From UBA7887 sp964408735 (GTDB lineage: Bacteria; Pseudomonadota; Alphaproteobacteria; UBA7887): a stretch of 64,000 nt of DNA. The notes below the pieces were generated by a model. That model was given only the letters and a program-made list of their open reading frames with translations. It made no database searches and was not told the DNA's origin. Of the stretch, positions 9,750-18,001 are shown piece by piece. Position numbers and translations under genes: made by a program. The stretch covers positions 1 through 64,000 of the forward strand of contig CAYPAX010000001.1 of assembly GCA_964408735.1 (NCBI GenBank). The letters run 5' to 3'. Positions within the stretch are counted from its first letter, which is position 1, and every line of letters begins with the position of its first letter.

Positions 9750-11843
9750 CTATTCCGCTGCCGCGGGCACGGCTTGCTTGCGCGGTGCGATATCGGGCGC
9801 GTCGGAAAGCCGCTCCCGGCGCTCGCGCCGTGCCACCAAGGGCGGGCAGACCTGATCGTCCTGATAGGCGACCTGGCAAGCCAAGCAGTGGTAGCACTCG
9901 TTGAGATTTATGGCGCCGTCGTCGCCGATCGCCTGCACGGGGCAGAGCGGCTGGCAGGTGTTGCAGCTGCGGCCGCATTCGGGCCGGCGCTTGAGCCAGA
10001 GCAGCATGCGCCAGCGCCCGAGAATGGCAAGGCCGCCGCCGAGCGGGCAGAGATAGCGGCAATAGGCGCGCTCGACGAACAGGCCGACCGCAAGCACGGC
10101 CAGCGCAAACAGCACATAGGGCGCGGCGCGTATGAAGCCGAACATGATCGCCGTATTGAAAGGCTCGATCTCAACGGCGCGGAAGACCCGCGGCTGGTCG
10201 ATGAAGACCAGCGCCACCAGCGCCATCGCCACGACATATTTGAGCGCCCACAAGCGCTCGTTGAGCGCCGCCGGCACCCGGCGCTGGCGCAGGCCAAGCC
10301 GTCTGGCGGCCTTGTTGAGCAGCTCCTGCAAGGCACCGAAAGGGCAAAGCCAGCCGCAGAAGATGCCGCGCCCGAGCAGCAGCAGGGTCAGCCCGGCGAA
10401 GACCAGCATGATCAGGGTCGGCGGGTCGAGCAGCAATGCCTCCAGCCCACCGCCTTCGAACGGCGCCCGGGCGAGGGTAATGAGATGGCTGATCGAGAGC
10501 TGCGCACCAGCATACCAGCCGATCCAGACCAATGAGAAGGCCAGGAAGCCCCCCCGCAGCCAGGGCAGCCATTGGGGGTGGCGCACCAGACGGCCCTGGG
10601 CCAGGAGCATCGCCGACAATGCCGCCAGCGCCGCCAGCAACAGGCCGATCCTGGCTTTCTGGTCCTGCCACACCGAGAGCCACAGCCCCGGCACCTCGGC
10701 CGCGCGATTGTCGGCCGCCGCGACCATGCGCGGAATGGCCTCGATCACCAGCTCAGCCGGCACGGCATAGCTCAGGCCGAACGTCGCATCCGCGCCGAAG
10801 GCGATCTCCAGCGTCCAGGGCCGGCTGCCGTCGAAGCCGCTCGCCGCCGGCACGCGGACCAGTGTCAGCTGTGTCAGGGCCGGCGCACCGCCTGCGGCAA
10901 TGCCGTCGAGCGGCACCAGATCGAGTTCGGCCAGGGGCAGCACGATCCCGGCCTGACGCAGGCGAAGCAAGCTGGTCTGCGGCGTCTCGGCGAGAGTGGC
11001 GGCGCCTTGTTGCAAGCTGGCGCGCCCGGCCGTCGCTACCAGCAGCAGGGAGTCGCCGGCCGCCAGCTCCGCCATGGCCGCGGCGTGGGCGTCGGTGCTG
11101 AGCAGATTGCCGCCGATCAGGGCCGGCGTCGCCAGGGCCGCCGCCAGGTCGGCGAAACGCATGTCGGCGGGGCCGGCGCCGAGGGCCGGGGCATGGGCCG
11201 CGACGTCACCATTGCTCAGCGTCAGCCGGCGCACGGCGCCGATGGCATGCAGATCCGCCCAGCCGAGCGGGCGAAAGCTGGCGAGATCGAGGCGACGGCC
11301 CTCGCGGGAGCCGGGGCCGAGCAGATTGCGTGACACGGCGACCGCACGCCCGGCGCGGTAGATGGCGTCGAGCATGATGAGCACGCTGGCCTCACCGCGA
11401 CCGCCATAGCCCTCCGACACCCTGGGTGTGGCCGTGAGCACATCGAGGCCGGCCAGCCCGGCAAGTGCGGCTTCCAGTGCCTCGCGGCCGCCGAGATTGC
11501 GCAGCATGGGCTCGTCCTCGGCGATCAGCGCGGCGCCGGTGACGCGGGCCTCGAGGTCGATGCCAAGCAGAATATCGAAGCGGCCGGCGCCATAGCCACG
11601 CGGCTCGACGAGGTCGCCGACGGAAAGGACGTAACCGACGATATCGCCGTTGCGGACGACTTCGGCGGCGGACGGGCGGCCGTCGCTGGGCTGGGTGCGG
11701 TCGGCGCCGGGAAAGATCTGTTCCAGGCGGTCCGGGGTCAGGCGGTCGGCGAGCGGGTCGGGTCTTGCGGCTTGAGAATCCGAGGCCGGCCCCAGCGCGC
11801 ACAGGAGCGCCAGGATGGCAAGCCGTGCGATCGTTTTGGTCAC
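9750..11843 (-). CDS. NosR-like 4Fe-4S membrane protein A (FMN-attachment motif degenerate)
   Basis: NosR/RnfD-type membrane redox protein. From the GTG at 11843 (GGGGGA six bases upstream) it has a clean signal peptide (TKTIARLAILALLCALGPASD), a periplasmic FMN_bind-like domain, several membrane spans and polyferredoxin motifs: FCGWLCPFGALQEL (~490), YCRYLCPLGGG (~594), and CGRSCNTCQPLCP plus CYHCLACQ (~620-660). A longer ATG reading to 11891 has no ribosome site. Family members pass electrons across or along the membrane. At the place where the paralogue has SGAT for covalent FMN, this one reads YGGRGEASV, so it probably lacks bound flavin there. It lies upstream of the SoxC-like gene and downstream of its paralogue. 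Confidence 0.88.
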   Translation of the reverse strand: MTKTIARLAILALLCALGPASDSQAARPDPLADRLTPDRLEQIFPGADRTQPSDGRPSAAEVVRNGDIVGYVLSVGDLVEPRGYGAGRFDILLGIDLEARVTGAALIAEDEPMLRNLGGREALEAALAGLAGLDVLTATPRVSEGYGGRGEASVLIMLDAIYRAGRAVAVSRNLLGPGSREGRRLDLASFRPLGWADLHAIGAVRRLTLSNGDVAAHAPALGAGPADMRFADLAAALATPALIGGNLLSTDAHAAAMAELAAGDSLLLVATAGRASLQQGAATLAETPQTSLLRLRQAGIVLPLAELDLVPLDGIAAGGAPALTQLTLVRVPAASGFDGSRPWTLEIAFGADATFGLSYAVPAELVIEAIPRMVAAADNRAAEVPGLWLSVWQDQKARIGLLLAALAALSAMLLAQGRLVRHPQWLPWLRGGFLAFSLVWIGWYAGAQLSISHLITLARAPFEGGGLEALLLDPPTLIMLVFAGLTLLLLGRGIFCGWLCPFGALQELLNKAARRLGLRQRRVPAALNERLWALKYVVAMALVALVFIDQPRVFRAVEIEPFNTAIMFGFIRAAPYVLFALAVLAVGLFVERAYCRYLCPLGGGLAILGRWRMLLWLKRRPECGRSCNTCQPLCPVQAIGDDGAINLNECYHCLACQVAYQDDQVCPPLVARRERRERLSDAPDIAPRKQAVPAAAE

Positions 11844-11928
11844 GAGGGTCCCCCAAGCACCTGCCGCCGGCACTGGCGGCGGCCGTTCCATAGCAAGAAC
11901 GCGCGGGCTCGGAAAGCGGCGTTTTGCC

Positions 11929-13953
11929 TCATGCCGCCGCCGCGCGTGCTGCCCGCTTGCGCTGCTGCACCAAAGGCGGGCAACTGGCCGGGTCGAAATA
12001 CTCGACCTGGCAGTCCAGGCATTGGAAACATTCGTTCATGTCGATGCTGCCGTCGCCGCGGATGGCGCCGATGGCACAGACCTGCTGGCACACCGCGCAG
12101 GGATTGCCGCATTGCGGGCGTTGCCTGAGCCAGCGCATTACGTGCCAGCGCCCGAGCACGCTGAGCGCGCCGCCGAGCGGGCAGAGGAAGCGGCAGAAGA
12201 AGCGCTCGACAAAGAGGCTGAGGGCGATGAGCACCACGGCATAGAGCACATAGGGCCAATGGCGCGCGAAGCCAACCACGATGGCGGTCTTGAACGGCTC
12301 GATCTCGGCCGCCACCTGGGCGGCATCGGTCGACCAGATGGCGAGCCCGAAAATCACCAATGCGGCCAGATATTTGATGGCCGACAGGCGCTCGCCCAGG
12401 CTCTCCGAGATTTCGACACGCGGCAGGCGCAGGCCGCGGGCGATGACGCCAGCGATCTCCTGCAAGGCGCCGAACGGGCAAAGCCAGCCGCAGAAGACGC
12501 CACGCCCCCACAGCAGCAAAGTGAGCAGCACATAGGCCGAGAGCAGGAAGATCAGCGGGTCGAGCAACACCAATGCCGGGTCCAGGCCCGAGATCATGGT
12601 GCGCGCATAGGTCACGATGTTGAGGCTGGTCAGCTGGGCATCGACAATCCAGCCGAGCCAGACCAGAACAAGAGCCAGAAATCCGAGTCGCATCGTGCGG
12701 TAAAGGCGGCGGTTGCGGACCAGTCGGTCCTGCATAAGCAGCATGACCGTAAGTGTCGCGAGCAGGCCCAGAAGCGCGGCGATATCGCCGGCACGCTCCG
12801 CCCAGACCCGCTGCCATGCGTTCAGCCGGCTCTCGCGCAGGAGACCGAAGAGGGTATAGGTCGGCTCTTTGTAGCCCGCTTCTTCCAGCGCGAAGTCGCT
12901 GCCGGTCACGAAGGAACCGGGCAGGGCATAGGGGAGGCTGTGGGTCGCATCGCTGAAAGCGAATTCCAGCGCCCAGGGCTGCAAGGGGTCAAAACCGTCG
13001 CCGGCGCCGAGGCGGAACATCACGCGCTCGCTAAAGAACGGCGCGCCGTCCGGAATAATCGAGGGCTTGCCGAGCCTGTTGTCCCGCGTCAGCGCCAGGA
13101 TGCGGCCGTCCTGAACCACGCGAAAGGATCCGTCGCGCGATGTCCTGGCGAAAAGCGGCTTCTTGCCGATACTGGCGAAGACGAGCAGGTGATCGCCGCG
13201 CTCGAGCGCGGAAATGTGAAAGGTGTGCCAGCTGTCGCCGAAGAAGTTGCGGCCGATGCCTGGCGGTGTCGCCAGGGCGGCATAAACCTCGAGCGCGGCC
13301 CCGTCATCGTCGGGCACGCTCAGCGCGGTCACCGCGCCCTCATCGAGCAGCGCCTGCCAATCGCGCGGCGCATAGCTCCCCATATCGACCCTGACACCCT
13401 CGTCGAGCCCTTCGATCATGTCGTATTGCGCGGCGATCTTGCGGGCCGAAGAGAGTACCGCCGAGCGCATCAGCTCGCTGCTCACGGTGGCGCCGGAGAC
13501 GGCATCGGCGGTAGCGCGGAGATTGCGCAACGACCGTTCCACGGAAAAGCCGGCAAGCTGGCGGAAGAAGGAATCAAGGGCGCCCGGCGGAATCGAGCTG
13601 TGGCTGATGATCGGCTCGTGGTGCTCGACCACATGGACGCCCTGCACGCGGCCTTCGAGGTCGAGGCCGACCAGCAAATCGAAGGGGAGCCCGGTGAAGC
13701 CGCCGATGGGGTCGGTGTCGTAGGTCGAGAGCACGTAGCCTGCCAGGGCATCGTCGATGAGCACTTCGGCCACCGCCGGCTCTCCGGCCACCTCGCCGAC
13801 CTCGTCCGCCTCCGGAAAGGCCTGGTCGAGGGCGCGCGCCGAAAGCCGGCGCTCCAGCGGGTCCTCCTTGTCCATGGCCTGGGCGCCAGCGGCGATCGCG
13901 CAAAACAACGCGGCGGCGGCAAGAATCGGGCGATATGCGGGGAAGATAGACAT
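11929..13953 (-). CDS. NosR-like FMN-binding, 4Fe-4S membrane protein B
   Basis: A 674-residue paralogue of the next gene. After a signal peptide (first ~26 residues, ending AGAQA) comes a periplasmic FMN-binding domain with the flavinylation signature SGAT (near residues 152-155, within ADAVSGATVSS). The membrane part follows, with CP motifs FCGWLCPFGALQEI (~485) and FFCRFLCPLGG (~582), then ferredoxin-like cysteines (CGNPCAVCQQVC, CFQCLDCQ). NosR supports nitrous oxide reductase, but no nosZ or ccoG-type context is present here. The neighbours suggest it links the quinone pool or cytoplasmic electrons to the SoxCD-like enzyme, which is inference. It would need an ApbE flavin transferase, which the window does not contain. 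Confidence 0.9.
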   Translation of the reverse strand: MSIFPAYRPILAAAALFCAIAAGAQAMDKEDPLERRLSARALDQAFPEADEVGEVAGEPAVAEVLIDDALAGYVLSTYDTDPIGGFTGLPFDLLVGLDLEGRVQGVHVVEHHEPIISHSSIPPGALDSFFRQLAGFSVERSLRNLRATADAVSGATVSSELMRSAVLSSARKIAAQYDMIEGLDEGVRVDMGSYAPRDWQALLDEGAVTALSVPDDDGAALEVYAALATPPGIGRNFFGDSWHTFHISALERGDHLLVFASIGKKPLFARTSRDGSFRVVQDGRILALTRDNRLGKPSIIPDGAPFFSERVMFRLGAGDGFDPLQPWALEFAFSDATHSLPYALPGSFVTGSDFALEEAGYKEPTYTLFGLLRESRLNAWQRVWAERAGDIAALLGLLATLTVMLLMQDRLVRNRRLYRTMRLGFLALVLVWLGWIVDAQLTSLNIVTYARTMISGLDPALVLLDPLIFLLSAYVLLTLLLWGRGVFCGWLCPFGALQEIAGVIARGLRLPRVEISESLGERLSAIKYLAALVIFGLAIWSTDAAQVAAEIEPFKTAIVVGFARHWPYVLYAVVLIALSLFVERFFCRFLCPLGGALSVLGRWHVMRWLRQRPQCGNPCAVCQQVCAIGAIRGDGSIDMNECFQCLDCQVEYFDPASCPPLVQQRKRAARAAAA

Positions 13954-13996
13954 GGGGCCAGCGACGGATACGGTGTTGAGCCGGCTTTGTCGAGCG

Positions 13997-15376
13997 CTAT
14001 GTCTTGGCCACGATCGGTTGTGCCAGGATCCACAGGCTGAGCACCGTATAGGCGACCATCAGGGCCAGCAGCGGCAGCTGCGCCAGATTGCCGGCCCGCG
14101 GCGACGGCGCCGCGCTCTGCATCGCCACATGGCCCAACACCACCGCCACGACGTGGCCGATGACGATCGCCCCCAGGGCCACGAACCAAGCGTTGCCAGC
14201 GCTGAACAGGCCCGGATCGACGACCCGCCCGGCGGTGCCGAAGAGATCCCAGCCGAAGCCCATGGGATCCGAGGCGAGCGGGATCGCCAACTGCCCGGCG
14301 ATGGCCAGGAAGGAGAGGTAATGGGCCAGGTGATAGGCGATGGCGATGGGCAGCAGGGTCAGTGCCAGGCGGCCGGCCAGGAACCAGGTGTCATTCCGCC
14401 CGAGAAGCGCCCGCATGAGCCGCACCACGGCGAGAAAGACCGCCAGCAAGAGCCAGGGAAAGGCCGCCATGGCCAAACTCTCGACGCCGATGACGGCGGT
14501 GCCGAACAGATCGCGCAAGCCGATCAGCGCGGGAAAGGCGGCATCGGTTTCGAAGATCCTGTCTACTACTGCCATCCAGGCCTCGGTTTCCATGAAGCCG
14601 TCGAAGGTGACGCTGCCCAGCATGAGGACGACGAAGATGGTCAACGAGGGCGACAGCGGCGCCTGGCTCAGCAGGCCGGCGCCCCAGGGCCGCAACACCA
14701 GACTGCGCTCGCCGGCGGCAGCGAGCGGCGCGAAGCGGCCGAACATGGCGAAGGCGACCGTGAGCGCCTCGCCGCCGCGCAGCCAGGCCTCGGCGCCATA
14801 GAGCATCATGGCGCTCCAGGTCAGCAGCGAATAGGCGATGATGACACCGGCCAGCACCGCCGGCTCCTCGCTACGCGGCCAGACTACCTCGATCCAGATG
14901 AAAATCGTGAACAGCACGATTGCCGGCCAGCAGCCGAGCCCTTCCGGGTAGGCGATACGCGGCCTGACGCGGCCCAGCAGCCAGCGATGCAGCGTTGCCC
15001 ACGGATTGAGCAGTGGCCAGAGATTGCCGAGCAGGGCGGCGACGAAGGCGAGGCCGACCCACCAGATCACCCAGACGAAAGTCGGCGCGATATTGCGCAA
15101 GGGGCTTTGCTCGCCGACCAGGCCTGCCACGATGACCAGCGCGAACAGGGCCACGCCGAGCAGGCCCAAGGCGGCCTTGATGCCAGTGGCTAGGGCACGG
15201 GGGATGACGAGGCGCGGCCAGGCCACTGCGCGCGGCGGCTCGGCCCGGGCCAAAGCGAGCGCAATAACCCCCGACAGCGCCACCACCACCGCCGCCGCCG
15301 TCAGGTAAAGCGACAGCGGCAAGGGCGGCTGGTAGCGCTGGGCGAAGCCGTGCGCGAGGGCAGGTGCTGCCGGCAA
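13997..15376 (-). CDS. Polytopic membrane protein (type sometimes annotated 'fenitrothion hydrolase'), start uncertain
   Basis: The protein has about 12 hydrophobic segments. It resembles membrane proteins that databases often label fenitrothion hydrolase; this is from memory of the family and the enzymatic role is doubtful. The only usual start in the right place is TTG 15376. The frame stays open upstream and encodes a signal-peptide-like stretch (ILLIQRCCLATALCGLPAA) with CTG codons at 15418 and 15415 but no ATG, GTG or TTG. So either a rare start codon is used or the start has been lost. It lies between the broken beta-propeller gene (53 bp upstream) and NosR-like B (44 bp downstream), in the same run of genes. 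Confidence 0.72.
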   Translation of the reverse strand: MPAAPALAHGFAQRYQPPLPLSLYLTAAAVVVALSGVIALALARAEPPRAVAWPRLVIPRALATGIKAALGLLGVALFALVIVAGLVGEQSPLRNIAPTFVWVIWWVGLAFVAALLGNLWPLLNPWATLHRWLLGRVRPRIAYPEGLGCWPAIVLFTIFIWIEVVWPRSEEPAVLAGVIIAYSLLTWSAMMLYGAEAWLRGGEALTVAFAMFGRFAPLAAAGERSLVLRPWGAGLLSQAPLSPSLTIFVVLMLGSVTFDGFMETEAWMAVVDRIFETDAAFPALIGLRDLFGTAVIGVESLAMAAFPWLLLAVFLAVVRLMRALLGRNDTWFLAGRLALTLLPIAIAYHLAHYLSFLAIAGQLAIPLASDPMGFGWDLFGTAGRVVDPGLFSAGNAWFVALGAIVIGHVVAVVLGHVAMQSAAPSPRAGNLAQLPLLALMVAYTVLSLWILAQPIVAKT

Positions 15377-15428
15377 GCCGCACAGCGCGGTCGCCAGGCA
15401 GCAACGTTGGATCAGCAGGATCGGGCTA

Positions 15429-16616
15429 TCACTCCCCGGGGCCGTTATTGAAATGGCCGGCCTGGTGGTACCAGTCGGGCAGCGCCGTGATGCTGTTGGG
15501 ATTGAGGCTCTGGCTGGTGAAGGTATCGAGATTACCCAGCACGCTGCCGGCCTCGAGGTCGATGACGGTGATCGAGCCGTCGCTCATCAATGGCAGATTG
15601 AGCAGCGAGTTCTGCACATAGGCGAAACGCTCATCGGGCGTGAAGGCCACGTGATGGGCGCCGCCGGCGGCCGGAATCTGCGCAATCTGCTTCGGCTCCA
15701 GCAGGTTATCGCTGATGTCGAAAACATGGAAGGCGCCGGGCAGGGCGGTGGTGACATAGAGACGGTCGACCGCCCGGTTGACGTAGATCTCAAGCGGCAT
15801 GCCGGCGCCCACGGTCTCGAAGTCGAAAACCTCGCTGACATCGAAATCCTGGCTTGCCGGGTTCCACACAGCCGCCGCAAGGGTGCCCGCCATCATGTTG
15901 GTGATATAGGCCACGGGCGGGTCGCTGCGCGGCACGAACAGCACCTCGACCGGGGCTGGCAACTCGCTTTTCGTCGAGGTCGGAATGCTGCCCAGCACGG
16001 CGCCCGTGCTGGCCTCGATGACCTCGATGGAATCGCCCATGCCGCTCATATCCGGCGCCACGCAATCGGTCACCAGCATGCGGTCGATGCCCTCGTGCAA
16101 GCCAATGCCGTGGGGATAGCTGCCGGGAAGGTCGATGACGCCGGTGGCAACATCGGCAACCGCATCGCCGACCACCACATTGCCCGAGCCCATGCAGGTG
16201 ACGAACCAGCGACTGTTGTCGTCGGAGAACACGATGTCTTCTTGCACCGCACAGCCAGGCGTGGCGATGGCCTTGGCCCGATAGGGGAAGCGCGCCATGT
16301 CGATGACATAAAGCTACGGCTGCGACAGCGAGGTCACATAGGCCTTGCTCAGGTCCTTGTTATAGAAGATATGGTGCAGGGCGCTGTCGCCGGGAAACGG
16401 CATGTCGAGCAGGATGCGCCCGTAATCCTCGGACTCAGGGTCGAGCTCGACGATGGCGATGCCCTGGCGTGGAGCGTCCGCCGCCGATTGCATGCGCAGG
16501 GATTCGAGCGTGTCGCCTGGCTTGCTCTCATAGTTGAGCAAAGCCAGCCGCTCGGCTTGCGCCGCAACGGTTCCAGCAAAAACGAGCACAATCGCTGCCG
16601 CGATCGATCGCATCAT
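15429..16616 (-). pseudogene. YVTN-type beta-propeller protein gene interrupted by an in-frame TAG
   Basis: The reading frame begins at ATG 16616 (GGAGGTGGACA upstream) with a signal peptide (MRSIAAAIVLVFAGTVAAQA). It reads to AYVTSLSQP, meets TAG at 16314-16316, and continues in the same frame as LYVIDMARFPYRAKA through to 15429. Both halves have propeller-like repeats (IVELDPESEDYGRILLDMPFPGD; VFSDDNSRWFVTCMGSGNVVVGD; TPDERFAYVQNSLLNLP). A single CAG-to-TAG change would explain the break. The product would be a periplasmic seven-bladed propeller, probably a partner or scaffold for the downstream redox proteins. It could be a recent pseudogene, a sequencing error, a readthrough case or two separate proteins; the second half has an ATG at 16298 but no clear ribosome site. 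Confidence 0.8.
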
Positions 16617-16752
16617 TGTCCACCTCCCTGAAGTCCCTGCCACACCGGCGATTGCCAGGATCGCCGATTTCTTGGCGTGTTACCAGGAAGCCGCGATATC
16701 CGCCCGGTGCAGGTCATTGCCCGCATCCCCCCCGGGTCCGAGCAGATCGCTG

Positions 16753-16781
16753 GGTCGGCCACGCTGTCGGCGCGGCCGACC
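16753..16781 (-). terminator. Hairpin after the cold-shock gene
   Basis: GGTCGGCC and its exact complement GGCCGACC form an 8-bp stem around a 13-base loop, starting 7 bases after the cold-shock stop codon on the minus strand. There is no T-run after it, so this is only a possible terminator or mRNA-stabilising hairpin. Confidence 0.4.
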
Positions 16782-16787
16782 GCCGCG

Positions 16788-16997
16788 TCAATCGATTACG
16801 CGTAAATTGTCCGCCGCCATCCGGCCGCGTTTGTCGGCGACCATCTCGAACTCGATTTTCTGGCCTTCGGACAAGGCAGTCAGCCCTGCCCGCTCGACGC
16901 TCGAAATATGGACGAAAGCGTCCTTGCTACCCGCCTCGGGTGTAATGAATCCGTATCCCTTGACAGGATCGAACCATTTCACGGTTCCCCTCGGCAT
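16788..16997 (-). CDS. cspA: Cold-shock protein, CspA family
   Basis: The 69-residue protein is a single cold-shock domain. It has the RNP-1-like motif KGYGFI and the RNP-2-like DAFVHIS, which bind single-stranded RNA and DNA and melt mRNA structure. Its length is normal for CspA. The start is supported by a near-perfect AGGAGGT site seven bases upstream. It stands alone between the beta-propeller gene and the uronate-dehydrogenase-like gene, with its own candidate promoter about 110 bp upstream; a long 5' leader is typical of cold-regulated members. The gene may be CspA or another paralogue, since most genomes carry several. Confidence 0.95.
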   Translation of the reverse strand: MPRGTVKWFDPVKGYGFITPEAGSKDAFVHISSVERAGLTALSEGQKIEFEMVADKRGRMAADNLRVID

Positions 16998-17106
16998 GCT
17001 TACCTCCTCGCATCAGTGTTCGCCCCGTCCCTCCGGATGGGGCCTCTCCATTAGAGCTTCGGCTTGCAATCCCGGGGGAGGCAGTCACGAAAACTCACGC
17101 TTTGGC

Positions 17107-17136
17107 ATCATACCAGCGAGGGGGGCAATGTAACAA
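17107..17136 (-). promoter_or_regulatory. Candidate sigma-70 promoter for the cold-shock gene
   Basis: On the minus strand TTGTTA (17131-17136) and TATGAT (17107-17112) are separated by 18 bases, upstream of the cold-shock gene. This would give a 5' leader of about 100 bases, as expected for a cold-shock mRNA. Motif match only. Confidence 0.45.
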
Positions 17137-17179
17137 GTCAATGCGTGTGAAACTTCGGCGACAGGCCCACGAATGCTGC

Positions 17180-17998
17180 TCAATTGCGGCCACGGAACAA
17201 TTGCCGTGGCGCAGGTTCGCTGCGCGAATAACCTTGCGAGCAGAAGGCGCCACCCTGATAGCGGGCGGCCACCGGGTCGATATCGGCCTCGCTGCCCTCC
17301 ACCGTCGAGGCATAGGCATCGGCACTATCCTGGGGCGTGAAGCCAATCTGTTCGGCCGCCAAGTCGGACCACCAGCGCCCGGTGTTGTCGGAGACACCCC
17401 AATAGACGGCGTGGCCAATCGTATCGGCGGTCAGGCAGCAGCGCACCAGGGCGGTCAGATCGGCGAAGCTCATCCAGGTGTGCAGTTGGCGCCGATCCGC
17501 CGGTTCGGCAAAGCAGGAGCCGATGCGCAGACAGGCATTCTCGACGCCATGCTTGGCCCAATAGGTGCGTCCGAGCAGCTCGCCATACGCCTTCGAGAGG
17601 CCGTAATAGCTGTCCGGGCGCAGCTGGCAGTCTTCGCTCAAGGCGTCGTCGCGCTCGTGGAAACCGATGGCATGGTTGGAGCTGGCGAAAATCACGCGGG
17701 CGCCGTTTCGCCTGGCCCCTTCGAATATGTGGTAGGTGCCGCGCAGATTGGCTTCGAGAATGTCCTCGAAGTTGGCTTCTGAGGCGATGGCGCCGAAATG
17801 CACAATGGCATCGACGCCCTCGCAAAGCGCCAGCACGGCGTCCTTGTCGGCGAGGTCGGCAGGTCGAAAAATGGCGCCGTCAGGCATCTCGTGCGCGGTC
17901 ACGATATCGGTAAGGCGCAATGTGTAGTCGTCAGCGAGGCCGGCGCTGAGCACGCGCCCGAGATTGCCGGCGGCGCCGGTCAGCAGAACCTTGGTCAT
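17180..17998 (-). CDS. NAD-dependent epimerase/dehydratase-type SDR, uronate-dehydrogenase-like
   Basis: The 272-residue extended-SDR protein has the NAD motif TGAAGNLG near its start and the catalytic pair in YYGLSKAYGE (Tyr and Lys). ASSNHAIGFH and the WGVSDNTGRWW segment resemble uronate dehydrogenase, which oxidises D-galacturonate or D-glucuronate to the aldarolactone. The upstream neighbour, three bases away, is an SMP-30 lactonase that could open the lactone, so the two genes make a plausible two-step oxidation pathway. GGAGAATAACCC precedes the ATG at 17998. Sugar specificity cannot be read from the sequence. Confidence 0.85.
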   Translation of the reverse strand: MTKVLLTGAAGNLGRVLSAGLADDYTLRLTDIVTAHEMPDGAIFRPADLADKDAVLALCEGVDAIVHFGAIASEANFEDILEANLRGTYHIFEGARRNGARVIFASSNHAIGFHERDDALSEDCQLRPDSYYGLSKAYGELLGRTYWAKHGVENACLRIGSCFAEPADRRQLHTWMSFADLTALVRCCLTADTIGHAVYWGVSDNTGRWWSDLAAEQIGFTPQDSADAYASTVEGSEADIDPVAARYQGGAFCSQGYSRSEPAPRQLFRGRN

Positions 17999-18001
17999 GG
18001 G

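Noticed and set aside
8295..10535. A 746-residue plus-strand frame opposite the SoxC/NosR genes
   Set aside because: Antisense shadow; the minus-strand genes here have Tat signal, Mo and Fe-S motifs.
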